Shown here: piece after piece, positions 37,908 to 48,894 of the stretch | Position numbering within the stretch: position 1 is the first letter of the stretch | Layout: the number at the start of each line of letters is the position of its first letter | NCBI RefSeq assembly: GCF_937616625.2 | Contig: NC_065571.1 | Span: 45,245,651 to 45,309,650, forward strand | DNA length: 64,000 nt | From: Mercurialis annua | Lineage: Eukaryota > Streptophyta > Magnoliopsida > Malpighiales > Euphorbiaceae | Direction: 5' to 3' | Program-made: the position numbers and the translations under genes | Notes under the pieces: generated by a model | The model's input: only the letters and a program-made list of their open reading frames with translations | Told to the model about the DNA's origin: nothing | Database searches by the model: none

Positions 37908-38710
37908 GGTTTATCTTCTAAAAAAAATCCATCTTTTAGCCCTAATTTGTTTGCACCCTCACATTGCAAAACTACCAAATATATTCAAATTACGACATTT
38001 CACTTTCAATTGCACCCTCAAATATCAAATTGATCTCTTTTCACTGGAAAAAAAATTCAAATTACTACTTTAAATTTTAACAATAATTTTTTATTTAAAC
38101 ATATTCATTTTATAAAAATATATATCTGCAACCACGCCACTTCGACTTTACAAACATTTTGACGATATTCCTATATTTTAATGATTTTATCGACACTATG
38201 TAACCCGCTAAAAAAATTTATATTCAATAATTTTAAAAAATAAAATAATTTTTTTAATTATAAATTAATTTTAATTTTTTTTAATTTAAAAATTTAAAAC
38301 TCATCCTTTTTCTCGAGATGTAGTCGTCTTCCTCCATGGAAGACGGACATTTCGTGTTTCATGGAGGAAGATGACCTGTTCGTCTTCCTCAGATCTTGAG
38401 GAAGACGAATTAAGGAAGACGAATTAAGGAAGACGAACTGATTTTTTATTTTTTTTTAAATAAAAATTATTTTATACTTAAAAGATTATTTAAATATTTA
38501 AATTATTTATTAATATATTTAATTAATTTATATTTAATAAAAAATATAAATTTAAAGGTGTAATTGAAATCAAAAGGTGTGTATTTGAATATTTAAGGGT
38601 GCAATTGAAAGTGAAAATTCGTAATTTGGATATATTTGGTGGTTTTATAATGTGATGGTGCAAATAAATTGGCACTAAAAGGTGAGTTTTTTTTTTCAAG
38701 AGGATAAGTC
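37908..38710. mobile_element. Mutator-type MITE with 'gtcttcctc' palindromic core, about 800 bp
   Basis: Long inverted arms of about 120 bp match well ('agccctaatttgtttgcacc' on the left; 'tagtgccaatttatttgcac' on the right, reversed). Flanking 9-mers tagatttaa and tatatataa agree at 7 of 9. The centre (38318-38440) repeats 'gaagacgaa' and its complement in several inverted pairs. Confidence 0.65.
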
Positions 38711-39793
38711 TATATATAAAATAAAATTGGACTTTTATAGCAATAATACAAGCATAGATGGAGATGAAATTCTGGTAATTCAGAAAATCGAGAAGAAAAA
38801 GCTGGGAAAGACACTTGGGAGTTTCGGACAGCTCAATTCTCTGGTGAAGTTATGGATGAATATTGCCTGGACCCAATGGAAAAGAAAAAATTATTGCATA
38901 CAACTGTTTCATCATATTATTCGTGCAACAAACTAATAATACGGTAACTAAAGTTGTACATAAAAATTCAAATCAACCAAATCAAATCAATTCAACCAAA
39001 CCAAATTAAATATTATATTTTTTGGAAGTTTGTTGATTTGATTACAGTTTGAGAAGTAGTAAAAAAATAATTATTAGTTTGTTTGCGGTTTCAAAAATTA
39101 TAAATCAACATAAACCAAAGCAGATCAATATATACACATATATAGATATTTTTATTAAAATTATAAATATTATAATTTAAAAATAAAATTTCTATCGCAA
39201 TTTTTAAAAATTGTACTTGATAAAATAATATATTTAGATATTATATGATAAAATAACTATTTGTATACATATTTATTATTGATGTATAAATGTTATATTT
39301 CTATAATATTAATATATTATGTTAATAAAAAAATAGTTTTTTCGTGTTAGTCATTATTATAATTTATTACATAAGTATAATATTTATTTTTGTGATGGAC
39401 AAATTTTTTTTTTTTTTTATTTTAGATGATAAAAAAATAATTACTTGATAATAGATTGAACTGATTTTAAAAAAAATTATCAAATCAAACCAAACTAATT
39501 TTGCTTGTTTATAATCTGTCTGGTTTGATTTTAGTTTGGAAATTTGCAAACTACTATAATTGATTTGATTTAGAATATCAATAATCAAACAGTCAAAACA
39601 AACCATATACACCCCTAGCGTTAGTCATGTGGAAAAATTGATAATAAAAAAATTATATAATAATTAAAAGATTTTTTATCGTAAATGTTTATTAGCTTGT
39701 TGTAAATATAACATGGCACAACCAATGCATGGAATAAATACTCATGGAAAAGGGCTCTCTCGTTAATGAATGTTTCATATTAAAGTAGGTTAG
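38711..39793. other. AT-rich intergenic stretch
   Basis: No gene seen. An inverted similarity between about 38965-39120 ('aatcaaccaaaccaaat') and 39470-39605 suggests another degraded inverted-repeat element without clear ends. Confidence 0.35.
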
Positions 39794-39795
39794 TA

Positions 39796-40079
39796 TTCCC
39801 TCTGTTTTGAAATAGTTGTCGCTTTAGCCATTTTCACACAAATTAAGAAAGCAATAAATATGTCTAAATTTATATGTATTTTTACTAAATCAGCCCTTCT
39901 TAAAACTTGTTAACATTAATTACTATAACTTTTTATTTGGATTTTGGATTTTTTTAATGAATGAATGAGGGATATATGTGAAAAAATAACAATAAATGCT
40001 TTTTTGATATTTTAAAGTGACAAGCATTATAAAATAAAAAAATTTCTTTAAAACGGCAACTATTTCAAAACAGAGAAAG
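39796..40079. mobile_element. Stowaway-type MITE, 284 bp
   Basis: Left end TTCCCTCTGTTTTGAAATAG and right end, reversed, CTTTCTCTGTTTTGAAATAG form the inverted repeat, with TA on both sides (39794-39795 and 40080-40081). It is non-coding. Confidence 0.8.
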
Positions 40080-40582
40080 TAAAGCCTAATCATTCTAAAC
40101 CCACTCATTTGATAATTTTTTTTTTCATTTATACTCTAATTTATAAAAAAGTTCAATTGTACTCTATTTTGAATTCTCATGTTTCACCTCTACCCGAAAT
40201 AATAAATTGATCTCTTTTCATCTTACAAAAAGTCTAAAATAGACCTTCAATTTTAGGAAAAAGCTATAAAATTGGTTTTTTTTTTAGTAATTAGGCCTAA
40301 TTTATAAAATGGTTTGTGAATAGTATTGCACATTCTTGGGTACAAGTATTTCGTTTTATATTATATCAGCATGAATGACTTAATATTTTGATGTGTTTAA
40401 TATAATTGCGATTGATGTTGTTAATAATAGTTTTTAATTTGAAATAAAAAATATGAATCAAGAAATTTCCATAAATTAAGAACCATGTTTTAAATAAATT
40501 AAAATAAATAATTTAAAATAAGTAAACTTGTTTGTGAGAATGTTCAATTAATTTTCTTAATGATAGAAATATATAAATAGAT

Positions 40583-41622
40583 TGTATTTAACATTATTAT
40601 AATAATTAAATTTTTAATTTTTTACAATAATTAATCCATTTTTCTCTTTTGGAAAATTAAAAAGATTTGAAAAGTGAGATAGAGATAAGCATGTTGATGA
40701 ATGGTATACAAGATTACCCAAATTTGTTATCAGGTTGACTCGTGACTATAATTTTCTGGCATATAATTGAGCATCAGGAATATCTCTATAACGAGACAAT
40801 TTCCAATATTTAGCAGCTAGCAAATGAACAGTCTTATACCTTGTCAAATTGCCAACAATTATCAAAACAAAACACAAAATATAACTTCACTCTTCTACAA
40901 ATCACAGTCATTGAATTTTCAGCGCCAAAAAGTCTCGCCCGCCAAGGTTTAATCGAGTCGAATCGAAACACTGACTTTAAAATTTTAGGGCCTGTTTGGA
41001 TCAATTTTAGTATAAAATTGATCATTTCAATTCATTTTATTTCTAAATGAATCTTATATGAAAATTATTTGAAAATTGAATTTTTATATTTGATTTTCCG
41101 GATTTTAAATATAAAAATAATGTTAAATTAAGTGAAATAAATTAAATATTATTTTTCGAATATAAATTTAAATTGTGAAAATTCATTTGAACCAAACACA
41201 TATCTTGTAGGAAAAATTAAATTCCATAAAAATTGTGAAATTAATTTGAATCAAACAGATCCATAAAGTTCGAAACACAATTTGAATTTGATCGAATTTT
41301 ATTTAGGATCGCTTGAATTTGATAGAATAAATGAGAGTCAATCTTGACTCGGCTATATATAAATATATTTAAAAATTGAATTTAAATATACAACTAAAGG
41401 TGTTATTGTAAGTATGTACATATAATTGTAAAGGATAATATAATATATTAACTAAAGTTCAATTAAGTACGCGAGCTTATAATTATCAAGCCGAGTATTC
41501 TGACGCTCGAGTTCGACTCGATAATAGTCTAGTCCATTTTGAGTATTTTTTAACCAATCGTGGTTACACTCGCCTATGTAGACCAACTATAAAAATTGTG
41601 AAACCGTCTATTATCAAGAAAT
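40583..41622. repeat. Copy A of a direct duplication on either side of the lipid-transfer gene
   Basis: Similar to 46519-47203 along its length, with landmarks such as 'gcatgttgatgaatggt', 'atctctataacgagacaat', 'ctcgcccgccaagg' and 'aaaccgtctattatcaagaa'. It is longer than copy B because of a 275-bp insertion (40988-41262). The similarity resumes beyond the transposon at 41623-43054. Confidence 0.75.
40988..41262. mobile_element. hAT-like MITE inserted in copy A, 275 bp
   Basis: Left end GGGCCTGTTTGGATCAATTT and reversed right end GGATCTGTTTGATTCAAATT are inverted. Copy B of the duplication lacks this block, giving an empty site. No clean target duplication was seen. Confidence 0.6.
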
Positions 41623-41853
41623 GACTTAATACATAATTTGATCTGTGAACTTGTACCTTTTTACCCATCTAACTTCTAAACTTAACATGTGATCTGTCGA
41701 ACCTCTGAACTTGTTAAATAATCTCTTTTGACCTTTGAATTTGATAATTTGTAAACGTTTAACCCTTCCTCGTCTATCTGGTTTTAGCGCATGTGTTCAA
41801 ATAAAGATTGGCGCGTAAGGTCAGAAAACAAAAGTTTAGGCGGATAAAATAAT

Positions 41854-42793
41854 GGATTAATACTTTGTTTGACCCTTGAATTTATACTAATTTATCTACT
41901 TGACCCCTAATCTTTTTGTTTAACCCATCAGACTTCTGAACTTGTTAAATTATCCTTCTTAACATCTAAACTTGAATGTTTAAATTTATTTAAATTTATA
42001 TTTCATTTTAAATATATATTTAATTTAAATAATAATTATTAATAAAATAATTTGATATAAAATGATTATTTCTTTTTCATACTTCATATACTATTTTTTT
42101 AATATATGTCGTTTATGTGACATTTATTTTGTATACATTATCAATTCTAATAAAAATCTGATGAAAAATAGTTAAACCTTATTTAATAATTATTTTCATT
42201 TAATCTAATATTTGTTTTATTTTTTATTAATTTTAATTATTATTTTCTTATATAATATTTATTTGTAGTTTATTAAATATTTATTTTTGATTATCATACT
42301 TTATTTATGTTTATTATCTAATCATTAAAAAATTAGTTTTCTATTATATGAAAACTATATTTACTAATAATATAATAGTTTTGCTAGCTATTTGAGCTGC
42401 CTCTAACCTAATCATTCAGATATCATCTCGTCCGTTGTAGTTGCAGAATAAATTAAAATAAATATTAAATTAAATGAAAACAATTATTAATTAAAGTATA
42501 ATTATTTTTTATTGAAATTTTATTGGAACTGATAATATATACAAGATAATTGGTATCATTTAAAAAAATAGTATATAAAGTATGGAAAAATAATATTTTT
42601 TTCTATTATTAATTATTAATTAATTAAATAAATATTAAAATGAAATGTAAATTGAAATAAATTTTAAAGTCTCAAGTTCACGGGTTAATAATGGCAATTT
42701 AACAAGTTTAGAATTGTGATTGGTTAAATAAAATGTGTAGGAATCAAATAGGCAAATTAATAAAAATTCAGAGGTCAAATGATGTATTAAGCG
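41854..42793. mobile_element. Inner inverted-repeat element nested in 41623-43054
   Basis: Left arm GGATTAATACTTTGTTTGAC and reversed right arm CGCTTAATACATCATTTGAC pair over about 60 bp, inside the outer pair. The middle is AT-rich and non-coding. It is either a related element inserted into the first, or an inner duplication of the arms. Confidence 0.45.
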
Positions 42794-42902
42794 TTATATA
42801 TTTGGTAATGTCGCAAACGACCTGGTAGTCCGGTCAAAAATCTGTCACCACATCATTGTGTTTGAGACTCAATCTCCGTTTCAAGGGTTAAGAAGGATCT
42901 AA

Positions 42903-43022
42903 CAAGTTCAGAGGTTCGATAGGTCACATGTTAAGTTTAGAGGTTAGATGGGTAAAAGGGTGCAAGTTCAGAGGTTCGATAGGTCACACGTTAAGTTTAG
43001 AGGTTAGATGGATAAAAAGAGT
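42903..43022. repeat. Two tandem copies of a 60-bp unit
   Basis: The unit beginning 'caagttcagaggttcgatag' occurs at 42903-42962 and 42963-43022 with few differences. It is a duplicated part of the right arm of the surrounding element. Confidence 0.85.
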
Positions 43023-43120
43023 ACAAATTCAGGGGTCAAACTATATATTAAGCCATAAAAAAAATACTTCTATGAATTTTGTTCTCCATGTAGGATTATT
43101 AAACTTCCACTAATTGCACC

Positions 43121-43129
43121 ACACGTGGC
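43121..43129 (+). promoter_or_regulatory. G-box/ABRE in the lipid-transfer promoter
   Basis: ACACGTGGC is the classic abscisic-acid response element with a CACGTG core. It lies about 58 bp upstream of the TATA box, a typical place. Lipid-transfer genes are often induced by drought or abscisic acid, so the site may be functional. Confidence 0.5.
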
Positions 43130-43186
43130 ATCGTTGAATGTTAACATTTCTCTCTAATACCGGTCTAACCGTATAGTAGTTGTTTC

Positions 43187-43194
43187 TATATAAA
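43187..43194 (+). promoter_or_regulatory. TATA box of the lipid-transfer gene
   Basis: TATATAAA lies 70 bp before the start codon at 43264, giving a short leader of about 40 nt. Confidence 0.7.
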
Positions 43195-43263
43195 GGGCAT
43201 AAGTGGTTAGTATTGAGAATTACAAAATAACAGAAGAAATAGAAATTTAGATATCCAATATTA

Positions 43264-43832
43264 ATGGCTTCTAATAAGGTAGAGTCAGTGTTGGTGTTGC
43301 TAGCAGTAATATCATCTATGCTAGTGATTACTCCAAATGTATATGCAGAAATATCATGTGCAGAAATCACAGTTCTGCTGGTTCCATGCATTCCTTACGG
43401 AATTTTAGGCGGCGATGTGCCGGAGTCGTGCTGCTCGGGCATTAAAGATTCGTTCGCACTCGTTAAGACCAACGAAGACTTGATGCTGAAATGCCAGTGT
43501 GTTGAGGATGTTGCTGCTCTAATCCCTGGACTTAATTACACAAAGGTTAATGAACTTCCAGCTAAATGTGATACTACTTCTCCATATATTGTCAGCCCTG
43601 ATACTGACTGCTCCAAGTATGCCTTTCTTACCTGACCTTTCTTTTTAATTCGCATAATTATTCAACGGTTGTGCCCCGTCATTTGTGCAACAATGAAAAG
43701 TTTGATGTTACGATATTTAATGATAAAAAAATGAATAACGTGGCACGACTATTGCATGCAATAGCAATTTTTTAATTCTGTCCTAACTTTTTATTTTTGG
43801 GTGTATTTTGATGTTGTAGGGTGCATCTTTGA
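43264..43832 (+). CDS. Type-1 non-specific lipid-transfer protein, 2 exons
   Basis: Small secreted protein binding fatty acids or phospholipids in a hydrophobic tunnel, linked to cuticle and defence. Exon 1 is 43264-43616 and exon 2 is 43820-43832, joined by a GT-AG intron. The spliced protein has 121 residues and ends DCSKVHL. Reading through the donor would instead add KYAFLT. A signal peptide covers residues 1-28 (to NVYA). Eight cysteines at 32, 42, 56, 57, 77, 79, 102 and 116 have spacing C-X9-C-X13-CC-X19-CXC-X22-C-X13-C, exactly the type-1 pattern, and the intron before the last codons is also typical. The protein is acidic in places, unlike the usual basic members. It lies between two copies of a direct duplication. 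Confidence 0.92.
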
Positions 43833-43878
43833 GACATGAAATGAACTGTGTGAGTTGGAAAGGGTAGTTTAGAAGAAG

Positions 43879-43884
43879 AATAAA
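43879..43884 (+). terminator. Polyadenylation signal of the lipid-transfer gene
   Basis: AATAAA lies 47 bp after the spliced stop codon, followed by T-rich sequence. Confidence 0.5.
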
Positions 43885-44138
43885 GCTTCAGGGAGGCCTT
43901 ATCTATTACATTTGATTAAAAATAAACTAGAGTTCTTCTCTATATTTTAATTACTTAATTATTGTGTATCAGTCGATATATAAATTTTCAATATATTTAG
44001 TTATGTATGTGAGCCATGCTTTGATTAAATTGTCTGATTGATCAATTTCCATATATATTAAACTAATTTTGTTATAATGGAAATCAAAGTGGATATTTTT
44101 GTTTTGTCTAGTTCTATCAGTTGCAACAAAAGATAATT

Positions 44139-44486
44139 GGCTTAATCACCAAAAAAACCTCCACCTTTTAGCCCCTTTTCAGTTGCACCCTGACGTTGTA
44201 ATTTTGTCAGTTGCACCCTAATTCGCATATTTGGATTTCAATTTCACCCTCAAAATCAAATTGGACTCTTTTTCACTCGGAAAAAATCCATAAAAACCTT
44301 TATAAAGTACTCGTTTGAACTCTTTTCCACACAAAAAGTTAAAAATTGATGACTTATTTTAACTTTTTCCAAATGGAGAAGAGATCAATTTAGTATTTGA
44401 GGGTGGAATTGAAAACCAAAGGTGCAAATTAGGGTGCAATTGACAAAATTACAACGTCAAGGTAGGATTTTTTTGGTGATTAAGCC
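44139..44486. mobile_element. Mutator-type MITE, 348 bp
   Basis: A perfect 9-bp target duplication, aagataatt, flanks it (44130-44138 and 44487-44495). Ends are GGCTTAATCACCAAAAAAAC and, reversed, GGCTTAATCACCAAAAAAAT, and the inverted arms run about 120 bp with 'ttgcaccct' motifs. A truncated relative lies at 60236-60461. Confidence 0.85.
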
Positions 44487-44495
44487 AAGATAATT

Positions 44496-45087
44496 ATATG
44501 TAAAGGAATTTATGTTTTAAGGTTGATTTATTAAGTGGCTCAATATTTAATGTGAGGACTTAAAAGAGATTTAGTAATAATCTTCAGAGTTTATATGTGC
44601 CTTTTGCATTTGTGATTCTTCTTGTTCTTTTTTGCATTTCGTATTATGGCTTGTAGTTTGATTCCTGCTACCTTTGAATTTTGAAAATCGTCAACATAAA
44701 TGATGGGGTTGCGGATGCAGAGTTGGAGCGCAAAGTGGTATAGTGGCATTTTCGTAATTAAATTTAGTTCTTGATAATCATAAATAAATTTAGTTCTTCA
44801 TCGAGATTAAATCTCGTAAGCTTTGAAGTAAAACAAATACGGAATGTGAAGAAATAGATGATCGATCGCGACACATAAGATTTTATACATTTGAGATATC
44901 AAAAAGAACTGGAGTATAGATAAATTGTATTAGTATATTACTCGGAACAATATCAGAATAATTCCTAAATTTTATAATATAAATTTTATATGAGATAAAG
45001 GGATAAATATAAGGGCGATATTAATAAATGTAAATAGAGAGTTAAAAGTTGCAGGAAAACCTCTGAAATATACAATTACGAAATTAC
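44496..45087. other. Non-coding spacer
   Basis: Nothing recognisable was seen between the two Mutator-type elements. Confidence 0.35.
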
Positions 45088-45096
45088 GACATTTCG

Positions 45097-45939
45097 GGCT
45101 AATAATCACCCATGGCCCCTCAACTTTAGGGGTACGGGCACTAAACCCCCTTAAAAACGGGCGCTAAACCCCCTAATTTTTGTGACGGCGCTCACCATGG
45201 CCCTTATGGACGAAGATACCTCTGACGCCGTCTCTTGTTTGGCGGCTGTCTTTAAAACAAAAAAAAAAAATTGACAGCATCATGTGTCAGTTGACACGTC
45301 ATCAAAAAACAAAAAAAAATACCTAAAACACCTCTAAATATAATATCTAATTAAAATAAAAAACTCAACCCAAAATTCAACCACCCGTTCAAACCAAAAC
45401 CACCTCCACCCAACCACCTCCGCCACCTCACCGCCGGAAAATTTTCCGGTCATCTTCTCCGAATGAAAGATGACCGGAAAAATTTTCCGGTCATCCGGAA
45501 ACAGATCTGGCAAGAATCTGTTCCAAGAACAGATCCCCGGATCTGCTCTTAGAATAGATCCGGCAAGGATCTGTGACCGGAAAAATTTCCGGCGGTGGAG
45601 GGGTGGTGGCGGTGGTTGGGTGGGGGTGTTGGTTGGGTTGGTTGTTGTGGTTAATCAAATGGTTTAGATTAGATTGGGCTGATTTGTTATTTTTTGTCTT
45701 TTTCAAAATTAAAGTAGGGGTATTTTGGGTGTTTGAAATTTTTAAGGTATATTTTTGACGTGTCAGATAATATAACAGTGTCAGATTTTTTTTAAAGAAT
45801 GACAATTGACTGAAAAAACGGCGGCAGGGGTATTTTCGTCATATTTGGAGCTTAGGGGGTTTTGTGAGCGCCGCAATAAATATCAGAGGGTTTAGCGCCC
45901 GTATTCCTTGAAGTCAGGGGCCATAGGTGATTATTAGCC
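45097..45939. mobile_element. Mutator-type element with GC-rich palindromic core, 843 bp
   Basis: A perfect 9-bp target duplication, gacatttcg, flanks it (45088-45096 and 45940-45948). The ends GGCTAATAATCACC match exactly and the inverted arms continue (ATGGCCCCT, 'agggggtttagcgcccgt'). The core (45430-45600) is unusually GC-rich and holds inverted pairs of 'gaccggaaaattttccggtc' type and 'cagatc' motifs. Three overlapping frames in the core (45470-45805) are low-complexity and not credible genes. Confidence 0.88.
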
Positions 45940-45948
45940 GACATTTCG

Positions 45949-46178
45949 TCATAAAATATTAAAATTTATTATCCAAACAATTTACCTATTAGACATTTTT
46001 AACACATTTTAAATTAATTGAAAACAAATCTCTTAAAATCTTAAATACTCACATGTGTCAAATTAAAATTGTAAGTTTTTCGTTGAAAAGAAATGTACAT
46101 TACCTACAAATAGCGTATATGACAATTTTTAAATTAAAAAGTAAAAAAATTTTGAGTATAAATTAAAGTTTTAAATAA

Positions 46179-46209
<31 letters not shown>

Positions 46210-46518
46210 ATTACTTGTTAAGTTATTTTTACATTTAAATTTTTATTTATATATAAAATATGAATATATATTAAAAGTTATATTTGTTATAATTACTATT
46301 AGATTTCAAAAATATGTTATTTAAATATTGTTAGAACATGAAAATACGAAGATGACAATCATAAAAAATGATTATTTTTTATTTTTTATTTTAATATTGT
46401 AATTAAAAAATTAAAAAATATATATTTTAAACTTTTTAATACAAATATATGGATCCTATACAAGATTTCTGAATCCGCCACTGAAAATATAAACAGCTCC
46501 ATCAAACAAAAATATCAT
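45949..46518. other. Non-coding stretch with a (CT)n(CA)n microsatellite
   Basis: The microsatellite covers about 46179-46208. A lone hAT-like end, CAGTGGCGGATTC on the minus strand, ends at 46483 without a visible partner. Confidence 0.5.
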
Positions 46519-47203
46519 ATTGTATTTAAAATTATAATAATAATAATAATTAATTTTTAATGATTTCCAATAATTACTCTATATTTCTCTTTTGCAAAAC
46601 TCAAAAATAATTTTAAGTGAGAGAGATAGGCATGTTGATGAATGGTTTACAAGATAATGAAATCTCTTGCATGTGATTGAGCATCATAAATATCTCTATA
46701 ACGAGACAATTTCCAATGTAGCAAATGATTAGTCTTATACCTTACCAAATTGCCAACAATCATCCAAGCAAAATAGAAAATATAACTCCACTTTTCTTCT
46801 TCAAATCATAGTCATTGTATTTTCAAAATTCTCGCCCGCCAAGGGGTGAAATCGAGTCTAATCAAAGTACTGACAAATTCAAGCTCCATTCAATTTTGAA
46901 ATTTTAAAATTTGAAACACGATTTGAACTCAATCTAATTTTAGTTTTAGGAGTTCCAACGCGGTAGAATAAATTAAGAGTCAAACTCGACTCGACTCAAT
47001 TATATGTATAAATATTTAAAAATTAATCAAAATTCAATTAGACTCGTGAGCTTATAACTATCAAGCCTAATATTTTGATGCTCAAGCTCGATATGATATG
47101 ATTGAACCAATCCTGAGTAGCCCGCTCGACTCAGTTGCACTAGCCTATGAAGACCAACAGTAAAAATTGCCAAACCGTCTACTACCGAGAATTACTTCCA
47201 TAA
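46519..47203. repeat. Copy B of the direct duplication on either side of the lipid-transfer gene
   Basis: It matches 40583-41622 in the same orientation. It lacks the hAT-like insertion of copy A and also lacks the Mutator-type element that follows copy A, so it serves as an empty-site reference. No lipid-transfer gene follows it. Confidence 0.75.
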
Positions 47204-47405
47204 ACCTAATTTGCAACATAGAAATACAAACTTCCACTCTAAATCTCTTTGATCTCTCAACTCATTCTAATTTTTTTTTTCGCTTAAAAAGAATTTTAAT
47301 CTTTCATATAGGGGTTGCTATTAATTACATTAATGATTTGGTACTCGCTTTTATACAATTTGGTATCTCACTTTCAATTTTATTAGCAATTTGATACCCC
47401 ACTTT

Positions 47406-48113
47406 CAGTGGCGGATACAGGAATCAAATATGGTGGGGTCTATTTATATACTAAAAAATTATAATATAAAATTATATAAATTTTAGCAATACAATTAAAC
47501 ATTTTTTAAAAAATTATTTTCGATCAATTTTCAATTTCTAAATATTTTAAATAATTATTTATACTATTAAAAATATCAAATTTTTTTCAAAACGAACCAT
47601 TAAATAATATCTCATCTACTCATTTTTTTTTTTCAATCTTGTTGCATGAATTATTTTGTTCAAGTGTAGAGTCATATGACTAAAAAATATGTATCTTAAT
47701 ATATTATTTAATTTATTTGAAAGTTTAATTTACATTATTTTATTTTTAAAATTTTAATTTATAAAATATACTACCGGTGTACAATACATATTCATTTCTA
47801 ATGTAAAAATTATAATTATAATTTAAAACATGCGGCACTTTAAAATTTTAAGAGAATTTTCTTTGTTTAAACTAAAAAAAGAGATATATTTAGAAGAATA
47901 ATTTGATAAATAGAGTTAAGATGGTAGTTTTTTTATAAATTAAATATGATAAAATAATTTATAAAATCTTGTATAACTAATGTTTATGAACAATTATGAG
48001 TCTATGAATATTTTGCTGGTAAACTGAATTTGTATATCCAAAAACAAATTTTATATTCTTCAAAAAAGGTGGGGTCCATGGACCCCACCCTATCACACCT
48101 AGATCCGCCTCTG
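47406..48113. mobile_element. hAT-type non-autonomous element, 708 bp
   Basis: Left end CAGTGGCGGATACAGG and reversed right end CAGAGGCGGATCTAGG are typical hAT termini. The flanking 8-mers cccacttt (47398-47405) and ctcacttt (48114-48121) match at 7 of 8, the hAT target length. 'gtggggtc' motifs occur near both ends. It sits inside an older repeat that has 'gatttggtaccyca' motifs on both sides. Confidence 0.8.
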
Positions 48114-48121
48114 CTCACTTT

Positions 48122-48880
48122 TAAACGATTTGATACCTCATTTTCAATTCTATTGACGATTCGGTACAAAAATCAAACTGAAGGCTGTAATTGTTTGCAT
48201 AATTGAAAATGAGGTACCAAATTATTTTCAAACAGTATAAAATATGATATATGTGAGGGGCGTCACATTAATTTTCTCTATTAATTAATACACATACAAA
48301 TGTAAATTTATACATTCAATTTATTAGTGTTATATAAAAAATTTATTTAAAAATCGAATCAGATAATACAGAACAAAAATCAATAGTAAATTATAGTTAA
48401 CCGAACTAAAATTTTATACAACTTTACCTGGTGTGATTTGGTTTATATTCATTCCATAAATTATTATTTGATTAAAATTTTTACTAAATTAAATAATCGA
48501 ACTGAATCATACTCATCATTGGTCACAAAGTTTAACAAATCAGTCAATTATAATTATAATTATGATTCTTATATTGTTCTTAAAATATCTTTTGAAGTTT
48601 TTAAGTCAATCATCATAGATAAATGACTGAAAAACCTAAAACTACTATATTTAATGCATATGATGAGACTATAAGAATATTTTAATAATTTTATATATAA
48701 CTAGCACTAAATATAATTATTTCATCTTTAAAATAGCGCTTAAGTTATATTTAAAAAAAACCCTTCTTCTCAAAAAATTTAAAACCCAATAATAATCTTT
48801 TATTTAATACAAATAAATATTATTATGTTATAAATATAATTTTTTTATTTTAATCATAACATTGAGGACTATTTATAATA
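48122..48880. other. AT-rich non-coding stretch
   Basis: Up to about 48240 this is the right half of the repeat split by the hAT element. The rest shows nothing recognisable. Confidence 0.35.
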
Positions 48881-48894
48881 TATGTTAAAATATG

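Larger units (their letters stand above)
41623..43054. mobile_element. Mutator-type element, 1.4 kb, same family as 62789-63126
   Basis: Left arm 'cttaatacataatttgatct' and right arm (reversed 'cttaatatatagtttgaccc') closely match the arms of the element at 62789. The sequence on both sides together continues copy A of the duplication, which shows it is an insertion. Flanking 9-mers agree at only 7 of 9. It contains an inner element and a 60-bp tandem duplication. Confidence 0.65.

Noticed and set aside
43264..43635. Unspliced 123-residue reading of the lipid-transfer gene
   Set aside because: The last six residues come from reading into the intron; splicing at 43616/43820 gives the normal DCSKVHL end.
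45470..45805. Three overlapping frames in the GC-rich core of a Mutator-type element
   Set aside because: They follow from the palindromic, low-complexity core and not from coding sequence.
46455..46483. Lone hAT-type end (CAGTGGCGGATTC on the minus strand)
   Set aside because: No partner end or target duplication was found, so it is not called as an element.
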